Shown piece by piece: positions 1-10,829 of a DNA stretch of 64,000 nucleotides. The DNA comes from Planctomycetaceae bacterium. Its GTDB lineage: Bacteria; Planctomycetota; UBA1135; GCA-002686595. The translations under genes were made by a program, and so were the position numbers. The number at the start of each line of letters is the position of its first letter. The stretch's first letter is position 1. The notes beneath the pieces are model-generated. The model saw nothing but the letters and a program-made list of their open reading frames with translations. It did not search any database and was not told the DNA's origin. Location of the stretch: the NCBI GenBank assembly GCA_011525785.1, contig WYBT01000032.1, forward strand, positions 124,001 to 188,000, read 5' to 3'.

Positions 1-3240
<3,240 letters not shown>

Positions 3241-3789
3241 GAGAGAGATGTCGTGCGCGACGGGCGCGCCCGAGAGGATGCTGGCGAAGATCAGAGGAGG
3301 GAGGGACAGGAGCTCGCGGCCACGGCGCGCGGCGGCGCTCGTCCGGCGCAGGAGCAGCACCAGGACAGCGGCGACGGCAGGCCGTGGGGACGAGTGGCGC
3401 GGCAGTCGGCGACGCCGCGCGGGCGGTCGCCCTGCCGAGCGCGAGGGCTCCGCAGCGCACTCACGTTGGGGAAACGTTCGCGCGCGGCGGGGCAGCACTA
3501 TAGAGCGCTGGGCAGTGAGTTCGCCAGCGTTCCACGGGCATGTACCCGCGGCTGGCGGGCGAGCAACCGCAGCTCTCGCCCCGAGCGAGCGTCGCCGCGA
3601 GCCCTCGCCCCTGGCGCGGCGACCGTTGTGGCCGCCCGCAGGACTGCTTGTTGCTCGACGACGGTGCGCGTCCGGGCGCCGCCGCAGGCTCAAATGGCGT
3701 ACCCTCTCGCCGCGGCGACCAGCGCTCCGCGAATCCGCGCGCAGCGGGCGACTGAGCCGCTCCCGCGCACCTCTCCACCACTGACAACG
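3241..3789. other. Divergent intergenic region
   Basis: These 549 bases separate two divergently read lipoprotein genes and should hold promoters for both. A TATAGT/TATAGA-type hexamer occurs near 3492-3498, but no convincing -35 partner sits at the right distance on either strand. I see no gene, RNA or terminator; the overlapping open frames have composition typical of shadows. Confidence 0.5.
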
Positions 3790-4683
3790 ATGCCGGAAGT
3801 AACGAAGCCGCTCGCTCACCGTGCGCTTGCGCACGTCGCCCCGCTCCTGCTCGCCGCAGCGGCCTGGATGGCGCCCAGTTCATGCTCCGACTCCGGCGGC
3901 TCTCGCGCGGGCGCGCTGAGCCCGGCGCAAGCCCAGTCACGCATCGTCGAGTTCCAGCAGGCGCTGAAGCCGGTCGACCCCACCACCACCAGCGACATTC
4001 AGGACCGCGCCTTCCGACGCGCGACCGAACTCCGCGAGCAGTTGACGACGGCCGGACGCGAGGCGGGCCTGGCCGCACTCAAGGCGTTCCAGTCGCAGCC
4101 CGAGGCGACGCTCAACGAGCAGTGGCCCCTGCTCGAGGTCGCGGCGATGAATTGCCCCGCCGAAGTCGAGCCGCTGCTGACCAAGCTGATCACCACCTAC
4201 GACGGCGAGCGCGGGATGGGACTGGCGACGCAGGCCGTTCGCATCCTGGGAGAGAGCTCCCCCAAGGCCGCCATCGCGCTGTTCGAGCCGATGCTGCGCG
4301 CGCCCTGGGAGCACAAGACCAAGCCCGCGCAGGAGGCGCTGGTCGACGGCTGGGTGCGGGCCGCCAAACGCTCCGGCCTCAAGGAAGCGCGAGTGTTGTG
4401 CGACGTGCTCGTCGACATCCGCCAGCCGGCGGACGCGCGCTACGCCGCGGTGAACCACTTGAGCGCCTTCGGCGGCGAGCGCGCGATCGCCGCGTTGCGC
4501 GAGGTGTTGCTCGAGGCCTCCTCCGACGGATTGCTGCGCCGCAAGGCCGCACAGGCGCTGGTCGAGGTCGCACCGCGCAAGCAAGCCTGCGAGCTGCTGG
4601 TCCACATCTCCCAGCACGAGTCCGACGAGAACTTCCTGACCTTCCTGGGAAGCATGCTCGACAAGCACTGCGCCGGGCTGTGA
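3790..4683 (+). CDS. HEAT-repeat-like lipoprotein
   Basis: A 297-residue protein. The start was taken at the ATG giving MPEVTKPLAHRALAHVAPLL; the frame is open far upstream, but that part is antisense to the neighbouring lipoprotein gene. A long signal peptide ends at APSSC (about residue 32), a usable lipobox. The mature part is alpha-helical, with repeated pairs such as AVNHLSAFGGERAIAALREV and LLRRKAAQALVEVAP that fit HEAT/PBS-lyase-type repeats. That suggests a protein-binding scaffold in the periplasm or at the membrane. The tatD gene starts 10 bases after the stop, so the two are probably cotranscribed. The specific role is unknown. Confidence 0.75.
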   Translation: MPEVTKPLAHRALAHVAPLLLAAAAWMAPSSCSDSGGSRAGALSPAQAQSRIVEFQQALKPVDPTTTSDIQDRAFRRATELREQLTTAGREAGLAALKAFQSQPEATLNEQWPLLEVAAMNCPAEVEPLLTKLITTYDGERGMGLATQAVRILGESSPKAAIALFEPMLRAPWEHKTKPAQEALVDGWVRAAKRSGLKEARVLCDVLVDIRQPADARYAAVNHLSAFGGERAIAALREVLLEASSDGLLRRKAAQALVEVAPRKQACELLVHISQHESDENFLTFLGSMLDKHCAGL

Positions 4684-4693
4684 GCGCGCGCGC

Positions 4694-5458
4694 GTGATCA
4701 CCGACTCGCACGCCCACATCTACTTCGACTCGTTCGACACCGACCGCGACGCGGTGCTGGCGCGCGCCCGCGAGGCCGGCGTGACGCGCATGCTGCTGGT
4801 GGGGACGAACGTGCGCACGTCGGAGCAGTGCTTCGAGCTCGCGCGCGGCGCGCCGGGCGTGTTCCCCACCGCCGGCATCCATCCGCACGACGCAGCGGAA
4901 GCCGATGACGCCGCGCGCGCGCGCATCGCCGAGCTGTGCCGCCGCGACGAGTGCGTCGCCGTGGGCGAGACCGGGCTCGACTGGTTCAAGAACTTCTCGC
5001 CGCGCGCCGAGCAGCTCGCCAACTTCCGCTGGCACCTCGAGCTGGCGCTGGAGCTCGACAAGCCGGTGATCGTGCACTGCCGCGAGGCGCACGAGGACGT
5101 GCTCGAGCTCCTGCGAGAGCACCGCGGCGTGCGCGGCGTGATGCACTGCTACACCTACGGGCCCGAGGAGCTCGTCCCCTACCTCGAGCTGGGCCTGTAC
5201 ATCTCGTACTCGGGCGTCGTGACCTTCCCCAAGAACGAGGCCAACCGCGCGGCGGCGCTGGCCACTCCGCTCGAGCGCCTGCTGGTCGAGACCGACTGCC
5301 CGTTCCTCGCGCCGCAGTCGCGCCGCGGCGCGCGCAACGAGCCCGCCTACTGCCGCGAAGTGCTCGCACAACTCGCGCGCGTGCGCGGGATCGAGCTCGA
5401 AGAACTCGCGCGCATCACCAGCGACAACGCCACGCGCCTGTTCGCGCTGCCGACGTAG
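4694..5458 (+). CDS. tatD: TatD-family metal-dependent DNase
   Basis: A 254-residue TIM-barrel hydrolase of normal TatD length. The metal ligands are in place: H6 and H8 in DSHAH, E92 in VAVGETGLDW, H128 in VIVHCR, H151 in MHCYT and D201 in VETDCPFL. TatD proteins are cytoplasmic 3'-5' exonucleases / DNases implicated in repair and nucleic-acid turnover. The start is a GTG at 4694, 10 bases after the preceding lipoprotein gene; it gives the usual N-terminus directly before the DSHAH motif. An inverted repeat just after the stop acts as terminator. Confidence 0.93.
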   Translation: MITDSHAHIYFDSFDTDRDAVLARAREAGVTRMLLVGTNVRTSEQCFELARGAPGVFPTAGIHPHDAAEADDAARARIAELCRRDECVAVGETGLDWFKNFSPRAEQLANFRWHLELALELDKPVIVHCREAHEDVLELLREHRGVRGVMHCYTYGPEELVPYLELGLYISYSGVVTFPKNEANRAAALATPLERLLVETDCPFLAPQSRRGARNEPAYCREVLAQLARVRGIELEELARITSDNATRLFALPT

Positions 5459-5470
5459 TGCAACGAAAAC

Positions 5471-5506
5471 AGCGAGGCGCCCCGCGCGCGTGCGGAGCGC
5501 CTCGCT
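5471..5506. terminator. Bidirectional terminator between tatD and pseudopilin gene
   Basis: A perfect 10-bp inverted repeat (agcgaggcgc / gcgcctcgct) with a 16-base loop lies between two convergent genes. Reading minus, it is followed by GTTTTCGTT, a weak U-tract. It probably serves both tatD and the pseudopilin gene. Confidence 0.7.
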
Positions 5507-5528
5507 TGGTATCAGGCCAGGACCAGGA

Positions 5529-6251
5529 TTACTGGACCGGGACCCAGGTGTTGCCGTCCGTCGCAACGCCGCCGTTGACGCCCAGCGGCGAGCTCATGTC
5601 GTTGGCGACCGTGAAGATCGCGTCCGCGGGCGGGCCGCCGGCCGACGCTTCGTACGGCGTCGCGATGCGGTTGTTCATCTGGTAGATGTCGCCTTCCTGG
5701 TTGGTGAAGAACACGCGGTTGCCCGTCTGGTTGTTCGCGACCGGCCAGGCGTAGCAGCACCACAGCACTTCGCCGTTGTCGGGATCCGGGAAGGGACCCG
5801 CGATGGCGCCACCGGTGGCGTCTTCCGGAAGCGGCAGACCCGCGGCGTCGGGCAGGTACATCTGGAAGATGTAGCCCGAGCGCGTGACCTGGCTGGCCGC
5901 GACGTTGCCGAAGGCGGCCGAGAGCACGGCCGGGTTCAACTCGTCCGTACCCGCGGCGCCGGCGGCCGGAACACCGGCGGCCGAAACGCGGACGGGGTCC
6001 GCGCCCGCCAGTTCGCCGAAGAAGCCGTACTCACCCGAGCCGTCGCCGTCGGTGTCGATCGCGCCCGACGACTGGAGCTGGGCTTGCGCGCTCGTGAGCG
6101 AGCGCAGGGTGGAGATCGCCGCCGACTCGTTGGCCGAGAGGCGGGCGGCCATGAGCCGCGGGATGGCGACCGAGGCGATGATCGCGATGATGGCCACCAC
6201 GATCATGAGCTCGATCAGCGTGAAGCCGGAATTGCGCTTGTGAGTTCTCAT
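5529..6251 (-). CDS. Type IV pilin / type II pseudopilin
   Basis: A 240-residue prepilin. After a short basic leader (MRTHKRNSG) comes the class III prepilin motif G-FTLIEL, so cleavage is expected after Gly9 with methylation of the new Phe1; Glu5 of the mature protein is present. Residues 10-35 form the hydrophobic N-terminal helix. Next come ANESAAISTLRSLTSAQAQ and a globular part with YGFF and SGYIFQMYLPD, a pattern seen in major-pilin-like proteins of deltaproteobacteria and acidobacteria. It is the only prepilin visible here. It sits just downstream of pilB-pilC, with a terminator and about 330 bases between, so it probably has its own strong promoter. It could be a major pilin or a GspG-like pseudopilin. 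Confidence 0.9.
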   Translation of the reverse strand: MRTHKRNSGFTLIELMIVVAIIAIIASVAIPRLMAARLSANESAAISTLRSLTSAQAQLQSSGAIDTDGDGSGEYGFFGELAGADPVRVSAAGVPAAGAAGTDELNPAVLSAAFGNVAASQVTRSGYIFQMYLPDAAGLPLPEDATGGAIAGPFPDPDNGEVLWCCYAWPVANNQTGNRVFFTNQEGDIYQMNNRIATPYEASAGGPPADAIFTVANDMSSPLGVNGGVATDGNTWVPVQ

Positions 6252-6521
6252 CTTGCTTGGTTTCGGAAGTCTTGGGTGTTGTCGGCCGCGGCCACGAGCG
6301 CCGAGAACCGTTGGTTGCCGAGGCGTTGTTTCGACGTCCCGGAGGTTGCGTCTTGAGACACTGCGCCGATTCGCAAGGCGCTGGTGCCTCGCGGCGGTCT
6401 CTCGGACCGTCGCCCCACTCGCCTGCGGCCGAACACCCCAGGGCGAATGAGCGAATCCTTCGCGAGCCGCTCTTCGACGCTGCGCTCGGCGAGTCTTGAA
6501 TCCCGGCGCAGCACAGAAACA
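6252..6521 (-). promoter_or_regulatory. Upstream region of the pilin gene
   Basis: About 270 bases between the pilC terminator and the pilin start, with no gene. It should carry the pilin promoter. A sigma-54-like GGCAC/TTGC pair occurs at 6371-6391, but its spacing is two bases too long. No other clear motif was found. Confidence 0.35.
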
Positions 6522-6550
6522 GCGCGGCCCGCTCGTGGAGCGGGCCGCGC
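6522..6550 (-). terminator. Terminator of the pilB-pilC unit
   Basis: A perfect 10-bp stem (gcgcggcccg / cgggccgcgc) with a 9-base loop, flanked by a second complementary pair (agaaac / gtttct). It lies 31 bases after the pilC stop and, read minus, is followed by GTTTCTGTG. Confidence 0.8.
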
Positions 6551-6580
6551 GAAGTTTCTTCTGCTTCGAAGCCGCGTGGA

Positions 6581-7825
6581 TCAGCTGCTGCTCGAGAGCT
6601 TGCCGACCACGTCGAGGATCGGGAGGAACACGCTGAGCACCACGCCGCCCACGATCACGCCCATGAAGGTGATGAGCAGCGGCTCGATCAGGCTCGTGAG
6701 GCTCTTGATCGCGGCCTTGACCTGCGCGTCGTAGAACTCGGCGATCTTTTCGAGCAGTTGCTCGAGCGCGCCGGTGCGCTCACCGATCGCGATCATGCGC
6801 GTGACCATCGGCGGGAAGACCTTGCTCGCGCTCAAGGGATCGCTGAGCAGCTGACCGTTGCGCACGCTGTCCTTCGCGGCGTTCACGGCGTTGGTCACGA
6901 CCAGGTTGCCGCTGGTCTCGCCGACGATGTCGAGCGTGGCCATGATCGGCACGCCCGAGCGGATCAGCGTCGCGAAGGTGCGGGCGAAGCGCGCGAGCGC
7001 GATCTTGCGCACGATCTGTCCGAACACCGGCGCGCGCAGCGTGAAGTGGTCCCAGGCGAGCGCGCCCTTGGGCGTCTTCTTGAGGGCCTTGAAGGCCGCG
7101 AACGAGCCGAAGCCCGCGCCCAGCACGACCATCCAGTTCTCCTTGAGCCACTGCGACGATCCCAGCGTGAACTGCGTGAGCGCCGGGAGCTCCGAGCCCA
7201 GGCCTTCGAACACCTGCTTGAAGGTCGGCACGACGCCGAGCATCAGGAAGGCCGTGATGCCGATCACCAGCACCAGCGAGATCACGGGGTAGGTCATCGC
7301 GGCCTTGATCTCGCGCTTGAGCGACTGGCTCGCTTCCAAGTAGTCCGCGAGGCGCTCGAGGATCACGTCCATCTGACCCGAGGCTTCGCCGGCGCGGACC
7401 ATGCTCACGTACAGCGGGGCAAAGGCCTTGGGGCAGGTCTCCATCGCCGTGGAGAGATCGGAGCCAGCGCGCAGCTCTGCGCCGATCTTCTCGCAGGCCT
7501 GCTTGAGGCCGGGCCGCTCGGCCTGCGAGCCGAGCACGTCGATCGACTCGAGCAGCGCCAGGCCCGCGCCGACCATGGTCGAGAGCTGGCGCGTGAACAG
7601 CACCAGGTCGTCGGAGCTGATGCTCGGCCCCTTCTTCCCGCCGAACGAGAAGTTGAGGTTCAGCTTGGTGGCGCCGCCGCCGCCGCCGCTCGCCGCCTCG
7701 AGCTTGAGCACGGTCATGTTCTGGCGGCGCAGTTCGGCGACCGCCGCGCCTTTGTCGTCGGCCTGGATCGTGCCTTCGACAGTCTGGCCGGTCGGCTTCT
7801 TGGCCGCGTACTTGAAGCTCGTCAC
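6581..7825 (-). CDS. pilC: Type IV pilus inner-membrane platform protein PilC (GspF family)
   Basis: A 414-residue polytopic protein of usual GspF/PilC length. It has two T2SSF domains, about residues 72-195 (LVLFTRQLSTMVGAGLALLE) and about 275-400 (FARTFATLIRSGVPIMATL). Three hydrophobic segments are visible, at about 173-193, 225-242 and 380-402. PilC couples the cytoplasmic ATPases to pilin insertion and extraction at the inner membrane. A Gly-rich linker (residues 47-51) follows the N-terminal region. It begins 22 bases after the pilB stop, so the two are cotranscribed, and a strong hairpin follows. The other pilus genes lie at 9.6-10.6 kb and 40.8-45.9 kb. Confidence 0.95.
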   Translation of the reverse strand: MTSFKYAAKKPTGQTVEGTIQADDKGAAVAELRRQNMTVLKLEAASGGGGGATKLNLNFSFGGKKGPSISSDDLVLFTRQLSTMVGAGLALLESIDVLGSQAERPGLKQACEKIGAELRAGSDLSTAMETCPKAFAPLYVSMVRAGEASGQMDVILERLADYLEASQSLKREIKAAMTYPVISLVLVIGITAFLMLGVVPTFKQVFEGLGSELPALTQFTLGSSQWLKENWMVVLGAGFGSFAAFKALKKTPKGALAWDHFTLRAPVFGQIVRKIALARFARTFATLIRSGVPIMATLDIVGETSGNLVVTNAVNAAKDSVRNGQLLSDPLSASKVFPPMVTRMIAIGERTGALEQLLEKIAEFYDAQVKAAIKSLTSLIEPLLITFMGVIVGGVVLSVFLPILDVVGKLSSSS

Positions 7826-7847
7826 GAGGATCTCCGCGAATGGATCG

Positions 7848-9545
7848 CTACTTGTCGTCGAGCGTGGTGCGCAGCACTTCCTCTAGGGACGTCTTGCCGC
7901 GCGCCGCGTTCAACAGACCGACGCGCCGCAGCGTCAACATGCCGCGACGGACCGCCTCGGTCTTGATCTCGTTGGCTGATCGACGCTCGATGACCATGCG
8001 CTTGAGGTCCTGGTCGAGGTAGAGCGTCTCGAGGATCGCGAAACGGCCCTTGTAGCCTTCCTTGCACTTGGCGCAGCCCTTGGGGTTGGGCTGCCACAGA
8101 TCGAGCGTGTCGAGCTCGTTCTCGAAGTAGCCCATGGAAAGCAATTCCTGCTTGGGCAGCTCGAGCTTGGTGCGGCAGGCGGGACACAGCTTGCGCGCCA
8201 GGCGCTGCGCGCCGATGCACAACAGGCAGCTCGACACCATGAACGGGTCGATGCCCATGTCGATCATGCGCGAGATGGTGGTCGCCGCGTCGTTGGTGTG
8301 CAGCGTCGAGAGCACCAGGTGTCCGGTGAGCGCGGCCTTGACCGCGATGTCGGCCGTCTCGGTGTCGCGGATTTCCCCCACCAGCACGATGTCGGGGTCC
8401 TGACGCAGGATCGAGCGCAGCGCGCCGGCGAAGGTCAGCCCGCGCTTGGGATTGACGGGCACCTGGTTGATGCCGTCCATGCGGTACTCGACCGGGTCCT
8501 CGACCGTGACGACGTTCACGTCCGGCGTCGCGACTTCGCGGATGCACGAGTACAGCGTCGTCGACTTGCCCGAACCCGTCGGACCCGTGACGAGCAACAT
8601 GCCGTACGCGGCGTTGGCCGCCTTGCGGATGTCCTCCAGCGCCTTGGGCTCGTAGCCCAGCGAGTCGATCTTCAGCGCCGCCGCACCCGCGTCGAGGATG
8701 CGCATGACGGCCTTCTCGCCGCCGACCACCGGCAGGATCGAGAGGCGGAAGTCGATCTTGCGGTTCTCGTAGCGGATCTGGAACTTGCCGTCCTGCGGCG
8801 CGAAGCGTTCGGCGATGTCGAGCTGCGCGAGGATCTTCAGGCGCGAGATGAGCGCCGCGAGGATCGAGGTCGGCGGCCGCATGATCTCGCTCATCGCGCC
8901 GTCGATGCGCAGGCGAATGCGCATCGCGCCTTCGCCGGGCTCGATGTGGATGTCGCTGGCCTTCTCGCGCAGCGCGCGCAGGATCACCATGTTGACCAGC
9001 TTCACGGCGGGCGCGTCCTCGCCCTGCGCCGCAGCGGTCTCGATGTCCTCGGTCTTCTCGACCTCGACCGACACCTGCTGGTCGAGCCCGGAGACCTCCG
9101 AGAGCAACTGGTCGACCGCCTGCTTGCGGTCCTGGAAGGTGTTCTCGCTGGCGTTCTTGATCGCGCCGGGGTGCGCGAGCACCGGGCGGATCTGACACTT
9201 GGCGATGCGCCGCAGATCGTCGAGCAGGAGCACGTCGAACGGATCGCTCACCGCGATGGTGAGGATGTCGCCGTTGCGCGCCAGCGGCAGGATGCCGTGC
9301 TCCTGACAGATCTCCTTGGGCAGCGACTGGACCGCGGCCGGGTCGGGCTTGATGCGCGAGAGGTCGACCGGCGGGACGTCCGAGGCGCGCCCGAGCGCGT
9401 CGAGCAGCGCGTCTTCGTTGACGATGCCCTGGCTGATGAGCGTGGCCACGGGCTGGCCGCCGCGCTCTTTGGCGGCTGCCCAGTCCTCTTCCGACACGAG
9501 CCCGGCGTCGACCAGGATGCGTCGGATGCGGCCAGAGACGCGCAT
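7848..9545 (-). CDS. pilB: Type IV pilus assembly ATPase PilB (GspE family)
   Basis: A 565-residue secretion ATPase. The N-terminal MshEN/T2SSE_N-like domain spans about residues 1-150. The motor part has Walker A GPTGSGKST (about 325), an Asp box, Walker B-type IVLVGEIRD and a His box (LVLSTLHTND). A zinc module is present: CLLC, CPAC and later CAKC, as in PilB/GspE. It powers pilus extension or pseudopilus assembly at the cytoplasmic face of PilC. It lies between pilT (17 bases upstream) and pilC (22 bases downstream), in one transcriptional unit. The start at the ATG giving MRVSGRIRRILVDAGLVSEE fits the family. Confidence 0.95.
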   Translation of the reverse strand: MRVSGRIRRILVDAGLVSEEDWAAAKERGGQPVATLISQGIVNEDALLDALGRASDVPPVDLSRIKPDPAAVQSLPKEICQEHGILPLARNGDILTIAVSDPFDVLLLDDLRRIAKCQIRPVLAHPGAIKNASENTFQDRKQAVDQLLSEVSGLDQQVSVEVEKTEDIETAAAQGEDAPAVKLVNMVILRALREKASDIHIEPGEGAMRIRLRIDGAMSEIMRPPTSILAALISRLKILAQLDIAERFAPQDGKFQIRYENRKIDFRLSILPVVGGEKAVMRILDAGAAALKIDSLGYEPKALEDIRKAANAAYGMLLVTGPTGSGKSTTLYSCIREVATPDVNVVTVEDPVEYRMDGINQVPVNPKRGLTFAGALRSILRQDPDIVLVGEIRDTETADIAVKAALTGHLVLSTLHTNDAATTISRMIDMGIDPFMVSSCLLCIGAQRLARKLCPACRTKLELPKQELLSMGYFENELDTLDLWQPNPKGCAKCKEGYKGRFAILETLYLDQDLKRMVIERRSANEIKTEAVRRGMLTLRRVGLLNAARGKTSLEEVLRTTLDDK

Positions 9546-9562
9546 CGCTGTTCCCCTCGGCC

Positions 9563-10630
9563 CTACGCCGCGCCGCGCACCATCGTGCGCAACTCCGAAG
9601 CGTCGCTCAGGGTCCGCTCGGCGTCATCCATTCGCACGCGCCCGGCCTTGACCAGGTGTGCGAGCGAGTGCGCCATGGTCTGCATGCCCAGCCGGCCGCC
9701 GGTCTGGATCTGCGAGTAGATCTGGTGCGTTTTCGACTCGCGGATCAGCGCCCGCACTGCAGGGGTGCAGATCATCACCTCGGCGGCCATCGCGCGGCCG
9801 CGCCCGGTGGAGACCGGCAGCAGTTGCTGACTGAAGACCGCTTCGAGCGAGAACGAGAGCTGCGTGCGCACCTGCTGCTGCTGGTGCGACGGGAACACGT
9901 CGACGATGCGGTTGATGGTCTGCACGCAGTCGGAGGTGTGCAGCGTGCCGAAGGTCAGGTGACCGGTCTCGGCGAGCGTCATCGCCGCTTCGATGGTCTC
10001 CAGGTCGCGCATTTCGCCGACCAGCACGAAGTCGGGGTCCTGGCGCAGCACGCTGCGCAGCGCGCGCCCGAAGCCGTGCGTGTCGCCGCCCACTTCGCGT
10101 TGGGTCACGAGGCACTGTCGGTGCGTGTGCACGAACTCGACGGGGTCCTCGATGGTGACGATGTGGCCCTGCCGGTTGCGATTGATGTGGTCGATCATCG
10201 ACGCCAGCGAGGTCGACTTGCCCGAGCCCGTGGCGCCGGTGACGAGCACCAGACCCGCGCGCAGCGAGCAGATGCGCTCGCACACCGCCTTGGGCAGGCC
10301 CAGCTGCTCGAAGGTCGCGATCTTGGTGGGCACCAGGCGCATCACCGCGGCGACCGAGCCCTGCTGGAAGAACACGTTGGCGCGGAAACGGCCCTGGTCG
10401 GCCAGACCGAACGAGCAGTCCAGCTCGAACTCGCGGTCGAGCTTGGCGATCTGATCGCTGGTCAGGACGCTGGTCGCCAGCCGGCGCGTGTCCTCGGGGC
10501 TCAGCGGCGGACAGTCGACCGGCAGCAGCATGCCGTCCACGCGGATGCGCGGCGGACTGTTGACGGAGATGTGCAGGTCCGACCCACCCTGACGCACGAG
10601 GAGCGTCAGGAGCTCTTCCATGGTGATCAT
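9563..10630 (-). CDS. pilT: Pilus retraction ATPase PilT
   Basis: A 355-residue protein from the ATG giving MITMEELLTLLVRQG, matching the usual PilT N-terminus; an upstream GC-rich in-frame ATG at 10663 is less likely. Motifs: SDLHISVNSPPRIRVDG, Walker A GATGSGKST, HIVTIEDPVEF, QREVG, Walker B FVLVGEMRD, His box GTLHTSD, and AVRALIRE (the AIRNLIRE retraction motif, altered). It drives depolymerisation of pili. It precedes pilB by 17 bases, so the order is pilT-pilB-pilC. A second PilT-like ATPase is at 32711. Confidence 0.93.
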   Translation of the reverse strand: MITMEELLTLLVRQGGSDLHISVNSPPRIRVDGMLLPVDCPPLSPEDTRRLATSVLTSDQIAKLDREFELDCSFGLADQGRFRANVFFQQGSVAAVMRLVPTKIATFEQLGLPKAVCERICSLRAGLVLVTGATGSGKSTSLASMIDHINRNRQGHIVTIEDPVEFVHTHRQCLVTQREVGGDTHGFGRALRSVLRQDPDFVLVGEMRDLETIEAAMTLAETGHLTFGTLHTSDCVQTINRIVDVFPSHQQQQVRTQLSFSLEAVFSQQLLPVSTGRGRAMAAEVMICTPAVRALIRESKTHQIYSQIQTGGRLGMQTMAHSLAHLVKAGRVRMDDAERTLSDASELRTMVRGAA

Positions 10631-10771
10631 GCGCGTGCCTGGCCGACGACGCCTGGGATCCACCGGGGGGACGACCCTGGCAGACGGCGCCGATCACGGC
10701 GGGCGTTCATCGGTCGCGCGCGGGCGCCGACTGGAGCGCCACGTCGAAGTTCCTTCCCAGCGCGGAAAAGC

Positions 10772-10802
10772 CGCAGGCCGCCGCAAGGTGCGACGGCCTG
10801 CG
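10772..10802 (-). terminator. Terminator after the EF-G-like gene
   Basis: A 9-bp inverted repeat (cgcaggccg / cggcctgcg, 13-base loop) lies 28 bases after the stop. On the minus strand it is followed by GCTTTTCC, which fits an intrinsic terminator. Confidence 0.65.
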
Positions 10803-10829
10803 AAGTGCGCCAACGCCTGCGCGGAGCGC

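Noticed and set aside
6371..6391. Sigma-54 promoter before the pilin gene (GGCAC and TTGC)
   Set aside because: The distance between GG and GC is 12 bases, not the required 10.
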